64,000 nt of DNA. Source: Aurantimonas sp. Leaf443 (lineage in GTDB: Bacteria; Pseudomonadota; Alphaproteobacteria; Rhizobiales; Rhizobiaceae). A program made the position numbers and the translations under genes. Under the pieces are notes generated by a model. The model was not told the origin of the DNA and ran no database searches. It saw nothing but the letters and a program-made list of their open reading frames with translations. The stretch spans positions 62,001-126,000 of the forward strand of contig NZ_LMRD01000009.1 in NCBI RefSeq assembly GCF_001425575.1, written 5' to 3'. Shown here in pieces: positions 25,801-34,484 of the stretch (the stretch's first letter is position 1; the number at the start of each line of letters is the position of its first letter).

Positions 25801-26119
25801 GAGCCTTTCCTATCGCGACGAGCGCCTCGTGGTGGAGGACGGCATCGTGCGCGGCCCGGTCTTCGGCTCGAGCTTCGCCGGGCTCCTGCATGACGGCGCG
25901 GGCGGCATCGACATCGGCGGCTCCTTCATGCCGGCCTACGGCATCAACCGCATCTTCGGCGCGCTCCCCTTCGTGGGCGGCATCCTCGGCAACGGCAACG
26001 AGGGCGGGCTGATCGGCATCACCTACCGCCTCAGCGGCGCCTTCGCCGACCCCACGCTCGCCATCAATCCCATCTCGGCGATCGCGCCGGGCATCTTCCG
26101 GCGCATCTTCCAGATGTAA
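22877..26119 (+). CDS. Large AsmA-like / DUF3971 membrane-anchored protein
   Basis: A protein of about 1080 residues with one N-terminal membrane segment (about residues 8-28, FASLLVAIVLCLAAAVGYL) and a long periplasmic part dominated by beta-strand repeats, as in the AsmA/YhdP/TamB group (DUF3971 plus AsmA-like C-terminus). Such proteins are thought to bridge the periplasm and move phospholipids to the outer membrane. The tail (LVDEPRLASLVGT, PAYGINRIFGALPFVGGILG, GLIGITYRLSGAFADP) is the typical family end. The start is uncertain: a TTG at 22877 lies directly before the membrane segment; upstream in-frame sequence has no recognisable signal. Convergent with the HIT gene; the 78 nt between hold nothing recognisable. 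Confidence 0.87.
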   Translation: MTRLLAGFASLLVAIVLCLAAAVGYLTATPAGQAFLRGHVERLASAALGPDIEVELGAQRLDFAARGAVGIAFDDVVLRHRTDRTRLATLSQGSVGVSIGALLRGRVDLDAIRIDGLRVDPSLADRFGSGTPDPDRIIAGIDRGIAALRRLGLSSIEIEDAGLIDRPQGPRLVSLDLTEEGADTFALAATVRVADRLIAADASATLAADADRLQALSIAVPDIALVSPGDGAASGATLGLALSTSVSAGTRTFLLAADAAVPLHEPVEALGSPAPGDAARHVTLPERTRIELAYVEGSGSLSLRPLRLDFGRAAATLEGRIALRADERGARGIELSTRELVSTVGADPQTAEAARLSVSGALEADGTLDLPKLRLEAGGGTIDGSARWTGGTGPDSRIGVSLAGENVSAAAVRAFWPVLIAPETRDWVLKHVDPAGAVADARFEFGVSWPRLVEMTVPGHGPSPEELRLDARIVAAGFGVLETMPRLRNVSLRVAVAGGDTRIDFDEGRIDGAEGVTVKPSSIAFHRRDVGRVGAEVALALSGDLGEMLAVADNPPIRALDRIGWKREDVSGRADVAIAVDLGLGRGVAQSDILENWSVLADVKGADLRRSIEGRRLANLTGTVSVSPGTAIGTLDGTLDGIPARIEFTRPFAPDPVGTPSLAIEAKLSDAVLADRLPGLKTLLDGPVAAKLVQAGEAFDAEIDLRDARLTLPGVEWTKGKGVPAKLTFKAAFSEGGLTRVSDAKLSGEGFAAVGAAEIDREGLKTLQLDRAVFNAGDDFRLQLQRTKNGLSAVLKGDQFDARPILASLRASAGRKGGGGGGGARDLDVTVDLGRLVGFGKETLRGVSLAFAQRGGRLASARFDGESPSSAPLSLALDGEKGVRRLSLATSDAGVLLRFAGVYPRMAGGQARVELQGSDKAGYTGALRIDGFTLVDEPRLASLVGTTSSSDDASLARAIGRDIEVANAYFDTASLSLSYRDERLVVEDGIVRGPVFGSSFAGLLHDGAGGIDIGGSFMPAYGINRIFGALPFVGGILGNGNEGGLIGITYRLSGAFADPTLAINPISAIAPGIFRRIFQM

Positions 26120-26197
26120 GATCGCCGTGCGTCTGGCCTGACCCGTCTTCATGACGCGATCCGAAGGGTCGGTTCATGAGCGGGCCGGCACAGGCCG

Positions 26198-26626
26198 TCA
26201 GGCGGTCGCGAGCGCCTCGCGCAGCCGACGGGCATGCTCGGCGAGGAGCTCCGGATCGGCCATCGCGCCCGAATGCGCCCGCGGCGCCACGCCCTCGCGC
26301 ATCGGCATGACATGGACGTGGAGGTGGAACACGGTCTGGCCGGCCGCCGTCTCGTTGAACTGGGCGATCCGCACGCCGTCGGCGCCGAAGGCGGCCTTGG
26401 CGGCGCGGGCGACGCGCGCGACGAGCGGCAGGAGCTGCGACAGCGTCTCCGGCGAGGCGTCGAGGAGGTTGCGGGAGGGCGCCTTGGGGATGACGAGGCA
26501 ATGGCCGTCGACCTGCGGCATCACGTCCATGATGACGAGGGCGACATCGTCCTCGTGCACCGTCTGGCTCGGGATCTCGCCGCGCAGGATCTTCGCGAAG
26601 ATATTGCCGTCGTCGTAGCTCGTCAC
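26198..26626 (-). CDS. HIT family nucleotide hydrolase/transferase
   Basis: A small histidine-triad protein, 142 residues from the GTG at 26626. That start is preceded by GGGAG with 8-nt spacing and gives TSYDDGNIFAKILRGEIP, the usual N-terminus; in-frame ATGs further upstream (26644, 26665) are less likely. The catalytic triad motif is VFHLHVHVMP. Other conserved parts: VIMDVMPQVDGHCLVIPK and IAQFNETAAGQ. HIT proteins of this Hint-like group hydrolyse AMP conjugates; the physiological substrate is unknown. First base pairs of the next reverse gene cluster; the acetyltransferase-like gene lies 57 nt upstream on the same strand. Confidence 0.92.
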   Translation of the reverse strand: MTSYDDGNIFAKILRGEIPSQTVHEDDVALVIMDVMPQVDGHCLVIPKAPSRNLLDASPETLSQLLPLVARVARAAKAAFGADGVRIAQFNETAAGQTVFHLHVHVMPMREGVAPRAHSGAMADPELLAEHARRLREALATA

Positions 26627-26683
26627 GTCACCGTCTCCCGCCATCGCGCCGGTCGCGCCGGCCACGGGAGAAGGCCTAGCCGA

Positions 26684-27892
26684 TCAGGGCGACTTCTTGA
26701 ACGGGGTATGTTCGGAGAGGACGGCCTGCACCTCGGCCACGTTCTCGCGCTCGCGCACCAGATAGTCCTCCACCGCGTCTCGCAGGCCGGGATGGGCGAT
26801 GAAATGCGCCGAATGCGTCGTCACCGGCTCGTAGCCGCGCGCGAGCTTGTGCTCGCCCTGCGCGCCCGCCTCGACGACGGCGAGACCCGTCTCGATCGCG
26901 TGCTCGATGGCCTGATGGTAGCAGACCTCGAAATGCAGATAGGGATGGTCCTCGATGCAGCCCCAGTTGCGCCCGTAGAGCCGGTCGGCGCCGATGAAGT
27001 TCAGGGCTCCGGCGATGTAGCGCCCCTGCCGGCGCGCCATCACGAGGAGGATGCGGTCGGCCATGCGCTCCCCGATCAGGCTGAAGAAGCGCCGGTTGAG
27101 ATAGGGCCGCCCCCATTTGCGGCTGCCCGTGTCCATGTAGAACTCGAAGAAGGCGTCCCAGACCGCCTCCGTCAGATCCGCGCCGGTCAGCCGCTCGATG
27201 GAGATGTCGTCCGCCAGCGCCTCGCGCCGTTCCTTGCGCAGCGCCTTGCGCTTGCGCGAGGCGAGGCTTTCGAGAAAGTCCTCGTAGGAGCCGTAGCCGC
27301 GATTGACGAAATGGAACTGCTGGTCGGTGCGTGCCAGCCAGTCGCCGGCCGCCTCGAAGGCGAGGCGGTCCGCCTCGTCGAGGAAGGTCGCGTGCGCCGA
27401 GGAGATCGAGGTCTGGCCGACATAGGCCTCGAGCCCCTGCACGAGGGCGGCCCGGCGCGTTTCGGACCCGGCGCCGGCGCCGACGAGGAGGCGCGGCCCG
27501 GTCGCGGGCGTGAAGGGCACCGAGACCTGGAGCTTGGGATAGTAGCGCCCGCCCGCCCGCTGGAAGGCATCGGCCCAGCCATGGTCGAAGACATATTCGC
27601 CCTGGCTGTTGTTCTTCAGATAGGCCGGCACGAGGCCGATCGGCCGTCCGTCCGGCGCTTCCAGGACCAGATGCTGCGGCAGCCAGCCGGCGCGCTGGCC
27701 GACGCAGCCCGATTCCTCCAGCGCGGAGAGGAAGGCGTAGGAGACGAACGGGTTGCCCGGTCCGGCGCCGTTCGCCCCGCAGCGCGCGAGACCGTCCCAG
27801 GCTCCGGCGCCGATCGAGGTGATGGAATCGGCGACGCGCACGACGAAGCCGGCGTCCGCGTCCTGTCCGTCGTCATGCTGCGGTTGCGTCAT
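26684..27892 (-). CDS. DUF482 / COG3146 GNAT-type N-acyltransferase
   Basis: A 402-residue protein of the DUF482 (COG3146) family with FemAB/GNAT-like fold, sometimes annotated as a peptidoglycan biosynthesis protein. Conserved parts: NPFVSYAFLSALEESGCVG, WLPQHLVLEAPDGRPIGLVPAY, KLQVSVPFTPATGPRLL, RKRKALRKERREA, FYMDTGSRKWGRPYLNR and RNWGCIEDHPYLHFEVCYHQAIEHAIE. The acceptor is unknown, and so is the donor. Cytoplasmic, no signal peptide. It lies 38 nt after the glycerophosphodiesterase gene and before the HIT gene on the same strand, so a four-gene transcript Rid-GDPD-DUF482-HIT is likely. Confidence 0.88.
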   Translation of the reverse strand: MTQPQHDDGQDADAGFVVRVADSITSIGAGAWDGLARCGANGAGPGNPFVSYAFLSALEESGCVGQRAGWLPQHLVLEAPDGRPIGLVPAYLKNNSQGEYVFDHGWADAFQRAGGRYYPKLQVSVPFTPATGPRLLVGAGAGSETRRAALVQGLEAYVGQTSISSAHATFLDEADRLAFEAAGDWLARTDQQFHFVNRGYGSYEDFLESLASRKRKALRKERREALADDISIERLTGADLTEAVWDAFFEFYMDTGSRKWGRPYLNRRFFSLIGERMADRILLVMARRQGRYIAGALNFIGADRLYGRNWGCIEDHPYLHFEVCYHQAIEHAIETGLAVVEAGAQGEHKLARGYEPVTTHSAHFIAHPGLRDAVEDYLVRERENVAEVQAVLSEHTPFKKSP

Positions 27893-27930
27893 GGACGGAG
27901 ACTTATGCCTTTCGTCGCGCGCCGCAAGCG

Positions 27931-28659
27931 TCACGCCTGCGGCGTGAAGCCCTCGAAGGTCATCTGGTGGGCCTGCGCCGTGGTGAGCTCGACGCCCTCG
28001 CGATCGCGCACCGTCCAAGTGACGACGGCCCCGCCTGAGGCGATCACCGTATCGACGAAGGGATTGGGCAGGTCCTCCACGCGATAGGAGACGAAGCTGC
28101 AACCGCGGGCGTAGACGCGGGCGTGGCGATCGAGCATCTCGGGGCTGCGCCCTTCGGCCGTCAGCCCGACCGGACGCCCTGTCCCGGCCTCGATCATCTG
28201 GTCGATCAGCCACTCGTCGAAGGACATGAGGGCGATCCGGCCGCCATAGCGCTGGAGTTCGGGCGCGAGTGCGGCGAAATAGCCCACATCCTCCTGCGGA
28301 CTGCGGCCCTTCAGCTCCATCACGATCGGCACGCGCCCGTCCACGGACGAGAGGAACGAGGCGAGCGTCGGCACCGGCCAGGCCGATCCCGTCAGGCGCA
28401 GTTCCGCGACCCTTGCATCCGAGGTCCCCCGAAACTCGCCCGCCACGCCGCAGAGGCGCTGCAGCGTGTCGTCGTGAAAGATGTAGGGCGTGCCGTCGCG
28501 CGAGAGCTGGACGTCGCATTCGATGGCGAAATGCCCGTCGGCGGCCGCGAGCGCGGCGGGAATGGAGTTCTCCGGCCGGTCGCGCGCGGCGTCATGCAGG
28601 CCGCGATGGGCGATGGGCCGCTCCACGAGCCATTCCAGCGGTCCGCGATAGGCGTCCAT
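27931..28659 (-). CDS. Glycerophosphodiester phosphodiesterase family protein
   Basis: A 242-residue TIM-barrel GDPD that would hydrolyse glycerophosphodiesters to glycerol-3-phosphate and an alcohol. The catalytic motifs are present: IAHRGLHDAARDRPENS (HR and E), FAIECDVQLSRDGTPYIFHDD (ExD and H), VPIVMELKGR (metal/structural Glu-Lys) and the strand VVTWTVRDRE. No signal peptide is visible, so it is probably cytoplasmic, unlike GlpQ. The start ATG shares one base with the stop of the preceding Rid gene (TGATG), which indicates coupled translation. Confidence 0.93.
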   Translation of the reverse strand: MDAYRGPLEWLVERPIAHRGLHDAARDRPENSIPAALAAADGHFAIECDVQLSRDGTPYIFHDDTLQRLCGVAGEFRGTSDARVAELRLTGSAWPVPTLASFLSSVDGRVPIVMELKGRSPQEDVGYFAALAPELQRYGGRIALMSFDEWLIDQMIEAGTGRPVGLTAEGRSPEMLDRHARVYARGCSFVSYRVEDLPNPFVDTVIASGGAVVTWTVRDREGVELTTAQAHQMTFEGFTPQA

Positions 28660-29126
28660 CAGTCGATCTCGAACAGGGCTTCGATCTCGACGGCGGCGTC
28701 GAGCGGCAGGGACGGCACGCCGACGGCCGAGCGGGAATGGCGCCCCTTGTCGCCGAGGATCTCGACGAGGAAGTCGGACGCGCCGTTGGCCACCTTGTGC
28801 TGCTCGGTGAAGCCGGGATGGCTGGCGACGAAGACGGTGAGCTTCAGGAGGCGCGCGATGCGCGAGAGGTCTCCGTCGAGCGCCGCCCTGGCCTGGGCGA
28901 GGATGTTGATCGCGCAGGCGCGCGCCGCGCCCTGGGCGTCCTCCAGCGAGACCGTCGCGCCGACCTTGCCGGCGGCCGTGAGCTTGCCGCCCGACAGCGG
29001 CAGCTGGCCGGAGGTCTGCAGCATGCGGCCGAAGGTGACGAAGGACACGTAGTTGGCGGCCGGTGCCGCAGCGTCGGGCAGGGTGACGCCCGCGGCGGCG
29101 AGCCGGGCTTCGATGCTGTCGGCCAT
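28659..29126 (-). CDS. RidA/YjgF/YER057c/UK114 family protein
   Basis: A 155-residue Rid-superfamily protein of the longer subgroup. RidA proteins deaminate reactive enamine/imine intermediates from PLP enzymes. The conserved catalytic-site Arg can be seen in SRSAVGVPSLPLDAAVEIEA, and other conserved parts are TFGRMLQTSGQLPL and ARACAINILAQARAALDGDL. Start ATG 29126 gives MADSIEARLAAAGV, a typical opening. It is the first gene of a reverse cluster with GDPD, DUF482 and HIT genes, and is divergent from the EipB-like gene 128 nt away. Confidence 0.92.
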   Translation of the reverse strand: MADSIEARLAAAGVTLPDAAAPAANYVSFVTFGRMLQTSGQLPLSGGKLTAAGKVGATVSLEDAQGAARACAINILAQARAALDGDLSRIARLLKLTVFVASHPGFTEQHKVANGASDFLVEILGDKGRHSRSAVGVPSLPLDAAVEIEALFEID

Positions 29127-29254
29127 GCTGTTGTCTTCCTTCTCGCGTGGGAATATCACCGAAGCACTGCGATGCGGCATCGCCGGCGCAGTGCGGTTCG
29201 GCGCGCGGCAGATCGGTACTCCATCGGCCGCGCCAACAAAAGGGACAACCGCCG

Positions 29255-30061
29255 ATGCGACGGACCTTCGCCACGACGCTCTCACTCGCGGCCCTGGGCG
29301 TCTCGGCCCTGCCGTCCGAGGCCGCGGCGCTGGCCTCGCACCGCGCGTCCTACGAACTGCGCCTGAAGGGCCAGTCCGACGAGCTGACGGGTGCGGACGG
29401 GCGCATCGCGCTGGAAGTCTCGCGTCCCGATTGCAAGGCCTACAAGCTCGACTACCGGTTCGTGGCCCGTTTCCAGCAGGAGCAGGAACTGACGGTCACC
29501 GACCAGCGCACGACCTCCGTCGAGAGCCTGGACGGCAAGACCTTCTCGTTCGAGACCAAGACCTTCATCGACAGCGCCGCGGACAACGAGGTTCGCGGCA
29601 CGGCGACCACCGCGGGGTCGCAGACGGTGGTCGCGCTGGCCGAGCCGGAGACGCGACAGATCACGATTCCCGCGGCGCTCTTTCCCATGCAGCACACCGG
29701 GCAGCTGATCGAGAAGGCCAAGGCCGGCCAGCGCATCGTCGAGACGGCGATCTTCGACGGCGACGAGGACGCCGACAAGCGCCTGACCAGCACCGCCGTC
29801 ATCTCCGCCCGGTCGGCGCCCGCCGCCGCGCCCGGCGCGGTCCCGGCGGTGGTCGAGAAGCTGAAGGGCCTCGGCGCCTGGCGCGTCAGCGAATCCTTCT
29901 ACAATTCCGACAGCGATCCCGACGGGATGCCGATCTTCGAGACGGCCTATACGCTCTACGAGAACGGCGTCTCGGACGACCTCCTTCTGGTCTTCGACGG
30001 CTACACGTTCGAAGGCGACCTCGCCACGCTCGACATGCTGGACAGCCCGGCCTGTCCCTGA
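29255..30061 (+). CDS. DUF1849 cell-envelope integrity protein (EipB-like)
   Basis: A 268-residue exported protein of the DUF1849 family. A signal peptide ends around SALPSEAAA, and the mature part opens ASHRASYELRL, the family start. Brucella EipB is a periplasmic beta-spiral protein needed for envelope integrity, stabilised by a disulfide between an early and a C-terminal cysteine. Here the mature protein has two cysteines in matching places, SRPDCKAYKLDYRF and the C-terminal LDSPACP. Conserved features such as FSFETKTFIDS and FDGYTFEGDLATLDM support the assignment. Start ATG 29255 gives the clean signal peptide. Divergent from the Rid gene and followed after 218 nt by rpsB. Confidence 0.9.
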   Translation: MRRTFATTLSLAALGVSALPSEAAALASHRASYELRLKGQSDELTGADGRIALEVSRPDCKAYKLDYRFVARFQQEQELTVTDQRTTSVESLDGKTFSFETKTFIDSAADNEVRGTATTAGSQTVVALAEPETRQITIPAALFPMQHTGQLIEKAKAGQRIVETAIFDGDEDADKRLTSTAVISARSAPAAAPGAVPAVVEKLKGLGAWRVSESFYNSDSDPDGMPIFETAYTLYENGVSDDLLLVFDGYTFEGDLATLDMLDSPACP

Positions 30062-30124
30062 GCGAAAGGCAGCCCGGGCAGGGGCATCGGACGCTGGGGC
30101 AGGGCGCCGCGACGAGCGCGATCC

Positions 30125-30153
30125 TTGCCAAGGGCGGCCGGATGGCGTATGGG
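30125..30153 (+). promoter_or_regulatory. Candidate promoter upstream of rpsB
   Basis: TTGCCA (30125-30130), 17-nt spacer, TATGGG (30148-30153), about 125 nt before the rpsB start. The match to the sigma-70 type consensus is moderate and nothing else in the 218-nt gap is better; it is a guess from sequence only. Confidence 0.35.
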
Positions 30154-30279
30154 CGCCCCATTCCACACACGGATGTCGGGTCTGCGCCCTCGGAATCGTT
30201 TCCGAAGTCCTGGACCCACCGGTGGCGACGTCTGTCGCTTCGATCCGTGGAGGCCAACCGGTAAAGGAAGACACCGACC

Positions 30280-31077
30280 ATGGCATTGCCAGACTACTCC
30301 ATGCGCCAGCTGCTCGAGGCGGGCGTCCATTTCGGCCACCAGACCCATCGCTGGAACCCGAAGATGGCACCCTTCATCTTCGGCGCGCGCAACAACATCC
30401 ACATTCTCGACCTCGCCCAGACCGTGCCGATGCTGCATCGCGCGCTCCAGGCCGTGTCGGACACCGTCGCCAAGGGCGGCCGCGTGCTCTTCGTCGGCAC
30501 CAAGCGCCAGGCGTCCGAGATCATCGCCGATGCGGCCAACCGCTCGGCCCAGTACTACGTCAACGCCCGCTGGCTCGGCGGCATGCTGACGAACTGGAAG
30601 ACGATCTCGAACTCCATCCAGCGCCTGCGCAAGCTCGACGAGATGCTGGCCGGCGAAGCCCAGGGCTTCACCAAGAAGGAGCGCCTGACGCTCCAGCGCG
30701 AGCGCGACAAGCTCGACCGCGCGCTCGGCGGCATCAAGGACATGGGCGGCGTGCCGGACATGATCTTCATCATCGACACCAACAAGGAGTCGATCGCGAT
30801 CCAGGAGGCCAAGCGCCTCAACATCCCGGTCGTCGCTGTCGTCGATTCGAACTGTGATCCGACGCCGATCGACTACGCGATCCCCGGCAACGACGACGCC
30901 GCGCGCGCCATCACGCTCTACTGCGACCTGATCGCCCGCGCCGCGGTCGACGGCATCGCCCGCCAGCAGGGCTCCATGGGCGTCGACATCGGCGCGATGG
31001 AAGAGGCGCCGGTCGAGCCCGCCCTCGAGGAGGCCGCCCCGGCCGCCGAGGAAGCGCAGACCAACGCCGCCGCCTGA
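30280..31077 (+). CDS. rpsB: 30S ribosomal protein S2
   Basis: S2 binds late to the 30S head/body junction and is needed for S1 recruitment. The 265-residue product starts [20 protein letters not shown] and carries [42 protein letters not shown], and [20 protein letters not shown], all standard for S2. The C-terminus has an Ala/Glu-rich extension ([19 protein letters not shown]), common in alphaproteobacteria. AAAGGAAG lies before ATG 30280. It is followed by an intercistronic hairpin and tsf, the widely conserved pair. Confidence 0.99.
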   Translation: MALPDYSMRQLLEAGVHFGHQTHRWNPKMAPFIFGARNNIHILDLAQTVPMLHRALQAVSDTVAKGGRVLFVGTKRQASEIIADAANRSAQYYVNARWLGGMLTNWKTISNSIQRLRKLDEMLAGEAQGFTKKERLTLQRERDKLDRALGGIKDMGGVPDMIFIIDTNKESIAIQEAKRLNIPVVAVVDSNCDPTPIDYAIPGNDDAARAITLYCDLIARAAVDGIARQQGSMGVDIGAMEEAPVEPALEEAAPAAEEAQTNAAA

Positions 31078-31093
31078 GGCGACGCGACACTCC

Positions 31094-31137
31094 CGGGACG
31101 GATCGGCACGCGCTGCCGAACCGTCCCGTTTCCATTT
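31094..31137 (+). terminator. rpsB-tsf intercistronic terminator/attenuator
   Basis: Stem CGGGACGG / CCGTCCCG with an inner stem CGGCA / TGCCG separated by a small internal loop, followed by TTTCCATTT. It begins 17 nt after rpsB. A partially effective terminator at this place would set the S2 to EF-Ts ratio, as is known in E. coli. Confidence 0.75.
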
Positions 31138-31238
31138 GAAGACCCCGACATGCGGTTCCCGCAGTCGTCCTGTCACAGCTTCGGCGCACCCTCCGCTCCC
31201 GCGGGCGGGTGCGCCCGATCGTTTCCAGTGAGGCCCCT

Positions 31239-32168
31239 ATGACGACCATTTCCGCTTCGATGGTGAAGGAACTGCGCGAGAAGAGCGGCGCAGGCATGAT
31301 GGACTGCAAGACCGCGCTCGCCGAGACCAACGGCGACATGGAGGCGGCGATCGACTGGCTGCGCAAGAAGGGCATCGCCAAGGCCGACAAGAAGTCGGGC
31401 CGCACCGCGGCAGAGGGTCTCGTCGCCGTCGCCTCGTCCGGCACGAAGGCGGTCGTCGTCGAAGTGAACTCCGAGACCGACTTCGTCGCGCGCAACGACG
31501 CGTTCCAGGCGCTCGTCGCCAATGTCGCCAAGGTGGCCCTGACCACTGACGGGACCGTCGACGCGGTCGCCGCCGCCACCTATCCCGGCGGAGAGAAGGC
31601 CGTCTCGGACACGATCAAGGACGCCGTCGCCACGATCGGCGAGAACATGAACCTGCGCCGCTCGACCACGCTGTCGGTCGGCGACGGCATCGTCGCGACC
31701 TATATCCACAACCAGGTGGCGGACGGTCTCGGCAAGCTCGGTGTTCTCGTCGCCATCGAGTCGACCGGCGACAAGGCGGCCCTGACCGCCTTCGGTCGTC
31801 AGGTCGCCATGCATGTCGCCGCGACGAACCCGCTGGCGCTGACCGACGCCGAGATCGATCCCGCGACCGTCGAGCGCGAGAAGGCCATCTTCTCCGACCA
31901 GGCGCGCCAGTCCGGCAAGCCGGAGGCGATCGTGGAGAAGATGGTCGAGGGCCGCATGCGCAAGTTCTACGAGGAGGTCGTCCTCCTGAAGCAGAACTTC
32001 GTCATCAACCCGGACCTGACCGTCGAGAAGGCGCTGGCCGCCGGCGAGAAGGACTTCGGGGCGCCCGCCAAGATCGTCGCCTTCGTCCGCTTCGCCCTGG
32101 GCGAGGGCATCGAGCGCGAGACGAGCGACTTCGCGGCGGAAGTCGCGGCGGCGGCCGGCAAGAAGTAA
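31239..32168 (+). CDS. tsf: Elongation factor Ts
   Basis: EF-Ts is the nucleotide exchange factor that regenerates EF-Tu-GTP. The product of 309 residues starts [20 protein letters not shown] and has the signature [24 protein letters not shown] in the N-terminal UBA-like domain, then [11 protein letters not shown] of the core and [10 protein letters not shown]. Length and motifs are normal. ATG 31239 has a weak ribosome-binding site (AGTGAGG). Followed by a hairpin and then pyrH after 214 nt. Confidence 0.99.
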   Translation: MTTISASMVKELREKSGAGMMDCKTALAETNGDMEAAIDWLRKKGIAKADKKSGRTAAEGLVAVASSGTKAVVVEVNSETDFVARNDAFQALVANVAKVALTTDGTVDAVAAATYPGGEKAVSDTIKDAVATIGENMNLRRSTTLSVGDGIVATYIHNQVADGLGKLGVLVAIESTGDKAALTAFGRQVAMHVAATNPLALTDAEIDPATVEREKAIFSDQARQSGKPEAIVEKMVEGRMRKFYEEVVLLKQNFVINPDLTVEKALAAGEKDFGAPAKIVAFVRFALGEGIERETSDFAAEVAAAAGKK

Positions 32169-32200
32169 GCCGCGCGCCGACGACGATCCGAACCAGGAAG

Positions 32201-32230
32201 GGGCGTCCGCGTGACAAGCGGGCGCCCTTG
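32201..32230 (+). terminator. Hairpin downstream of tsf
   Basis: Stem GGGCGTCCGC / GCGGGCGCCC (10 bp with one G-T pair, 7-nt loop) then TTGATG. The T tract is short, so it may be a weak terminator or attenuator between tsf and pyrH. Confidence 0.5.
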
Positions 32231-32382
32231 ATGTATCGGGCAAACCCGGTCGATCATGTCCCGATCCGGGACAGGCTCTCCAGGATGCAACCGCCGACGG
32301 CGCCTCGCGCCCGCGGCCTCCCTCGCGGGACCGGGCGCCCTTGCCGGCGACCCTTCGCCGCGCGGTTCGAAGAAGGTGACCG

Positions 32383-33102
32383 ATGGACCCGAACGTCCGG
32401 TATCGACGCGTCCTCCTCAAGGTTTCCGGCGAGGCCCTGATGGGGTCGCAAGGCTTCGGCATCGACGTCGCCGTCGCCGACCGCATCGCCGCCGACATTC
32501 ACGGGGCGCGCCAGCTCGGCGTCGAGATCTCGGTCGTGGTGGGCGGCGGCAACATCTTCCGCGGCGTGGCCGTCGCCTCGAAGGGCGGCGACCGGGTGAC
32601 CGGCGATCACATGGGCATGCTCGGAACCGTCATCAACGCGCTCGCCCTGCGCACCTCGCTCATCAAGCGCGGCGTCGACACGATCGTGCTGTCGGCCATC
32701 GCGATGCCGGAGATCTGCGAGAGCTTCTCCCAGCGCTCGGCGCTCGCCCATCAGGCGGCGGGCCGCGTCGTGATCTTCGCCGGCGGCACCGGCAATCCCT
32801 TCTTCACCACCGATTCCGCCGGCGCCCTCAGGGCCGCGGAGATGGGGGCCTCCGCCCTCTTCAAGGGAACGCAGGTCGACGGGATCTATTCGGAGGACCC
32901 CAAGCGCAATCCGAATGCCGAGCGCTACGACCGCCTGACGCATGACGAGGTGCTGGCGCGCGGCCTTGCGGTGATGGACGTCGCCGCTGTCGCGCTGGCG
33001 CGCGAGAACCATATCCCGATCGTGGTGTTCTCGATCCACGAGGCGGGCGAATTCCAGAAGATCCTCGCCGGCGGCGGGCGGGCGACGATCGTCTCCGATT
33101 GA
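32383..33102 (+). CDS. pyrH: UMP kinase
   Basis: Hexameric bacterial UMP kinase (UMP + ATP to UDP), a regulatory step in pyrimidine nucleotide supply. The 239-residue product opens RYRRVLLKVSGEALMGSQGFGID with the amino-acid-kinase glycine loop, then VVVGGGNIFRG, DHMGMLGTVINALAL and RVVIFAGGTGNPFFTTDSAA-like sequence (VIFAGGTGNPFFTTDS). VDGIYSEDPKRNPNAERY is the conserved C-terminal nucleotide region. AAGAAGG precedes the ATG. First gene of the forward pyrH-frr-uppS-cdsA run. Confidence 0.99.
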   Translation: MDPNVRYRRVLLKVSGEALMGSQGFGIDVAVADRIAADIHGARQLGVEISVVVGGGNIFRGVAVASKGGDRVTGDHMGMLGTVINALALRTSLIKRGVDTIVLSAIAMPEICESFSQRSALAHQAAGRVVIFAGGTGNPFFTTDSAGALRAAEMGASALFKGTQVDGIYSEDPKRNPNAERYDRLTHDEVLARGLAVMDVAAVALARENHIPIVVFSIHEAGEFQKILAGGGRATIVSD

Positions 33103-33134
33103 CGTTTGTACGCGTGGCGTAGAGAGGAAAGAAC

Positions 33135-33692
33135 ATGGCCAGTTTTGATCTGAACGAACTCAAGCGCCGCATGGACGGCGCCACGTCCAGCCTGAAGAGC
33201 GATCTCGCCGGTCTGCGCACCGGCCGCGCCTCTCCGAACCTGCTCGATCCCATCATGGTCGACGCCTACGGCTCGTCCATGCCGCTGAACCAGGTCGCGA
33301 ACGTCTCGGTGCCCGAGCCGCGCATGGTTCTCGTCTCGGTCTGGGACAAGCAGATGGTCGGCAAGGTAGAGCGCGCGATCCGCGAGAGCAGCCTCGGTCT
33401 CAATCCGATCACCGACGGCACGAACCTCCGCATCCCGCTGCCCGAGCTGAACGAGCAGCGCCGCAAGGAGCTCGTCAAGGTTGCCCATCAATATGGCGAG
33501 AGCGCCAAGGTTGCCGTGCGCCACGTGCGCCGCGACGGGATGGAGAACCTGAAGAAGCTCGAGAAGGACGGCGATCTGGGCCAGGACGAGAGCCGCCAGC
33601 AGTCCGAGAAGGTCCAGAAGATGACCGACGAGACGGTCACCGAGATCGACCGCCTTCTGGCTGCTAAGGAAGGCGAAATCATGCAGGTGTAG
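33135..33692 (+). CDS. frr: Ribosome recycling factor
   Basis: RRF splits post-termination ribosomes together with EF-G. The 185-residue product has the standard three-helix and beta/alpha/beta plan: [55 protein letters not shown], and [13 protein letters not shown]. The start is preceded by GAGAGGAAAG. It is 32 nt after pyrH, the usual adjacency. A strong hairpin separates it from uppS. Confidence 0.99.
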   Translation: MASFDLNELKRRMDGATSSLKSDLAGLRTGRASPNLLDPIMVDAYGSSMPLNQVANVSVPEPRMVLVSVWDKQMVGKVERAIRESSLGLNPITDGTNLRIPLPELNEQRRKELVKVAHQYGESAKVAVRHVRRDGMENLKKLEKDGDLGQDESRQQSEKVQKMTDETVTEIDRLLAAKEGEIMQV

Positions 33693-33706
33693 CCTCGTCG
33701 CCGAGG

Positions 33707-33730
33707 CCGGCCTCCTTTCGGGGAGGCCGG
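33707..33730 (+). terminator. Intercistronic hairpin between frr and uppS
   Basis: Perfect 9-bp stem CCGGCCTCC / GGAGGCCGG with loop TTTCGG. No T tract follows, so it is more likely an mRNA stability or processing element than a full terminator. Confidence 0.5.
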
Positions 33731-33763
33731 AGACGATGCTTCAACGAGGAAGGTGACACCAAG

Positions 33764-34480
<717 letters not shown>

Positions 34481-34484
34481 GGCG

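Noticed and set aside
22163-26152. A 1329-codon reverse frame that appears to fuse an unknown protein to the peroxiredoxin
   Set aside because: Only the last 157 codons match a family. The upstream part is antisense to the AsmA-like gene, and the ATG at 22636 has the correct family start.
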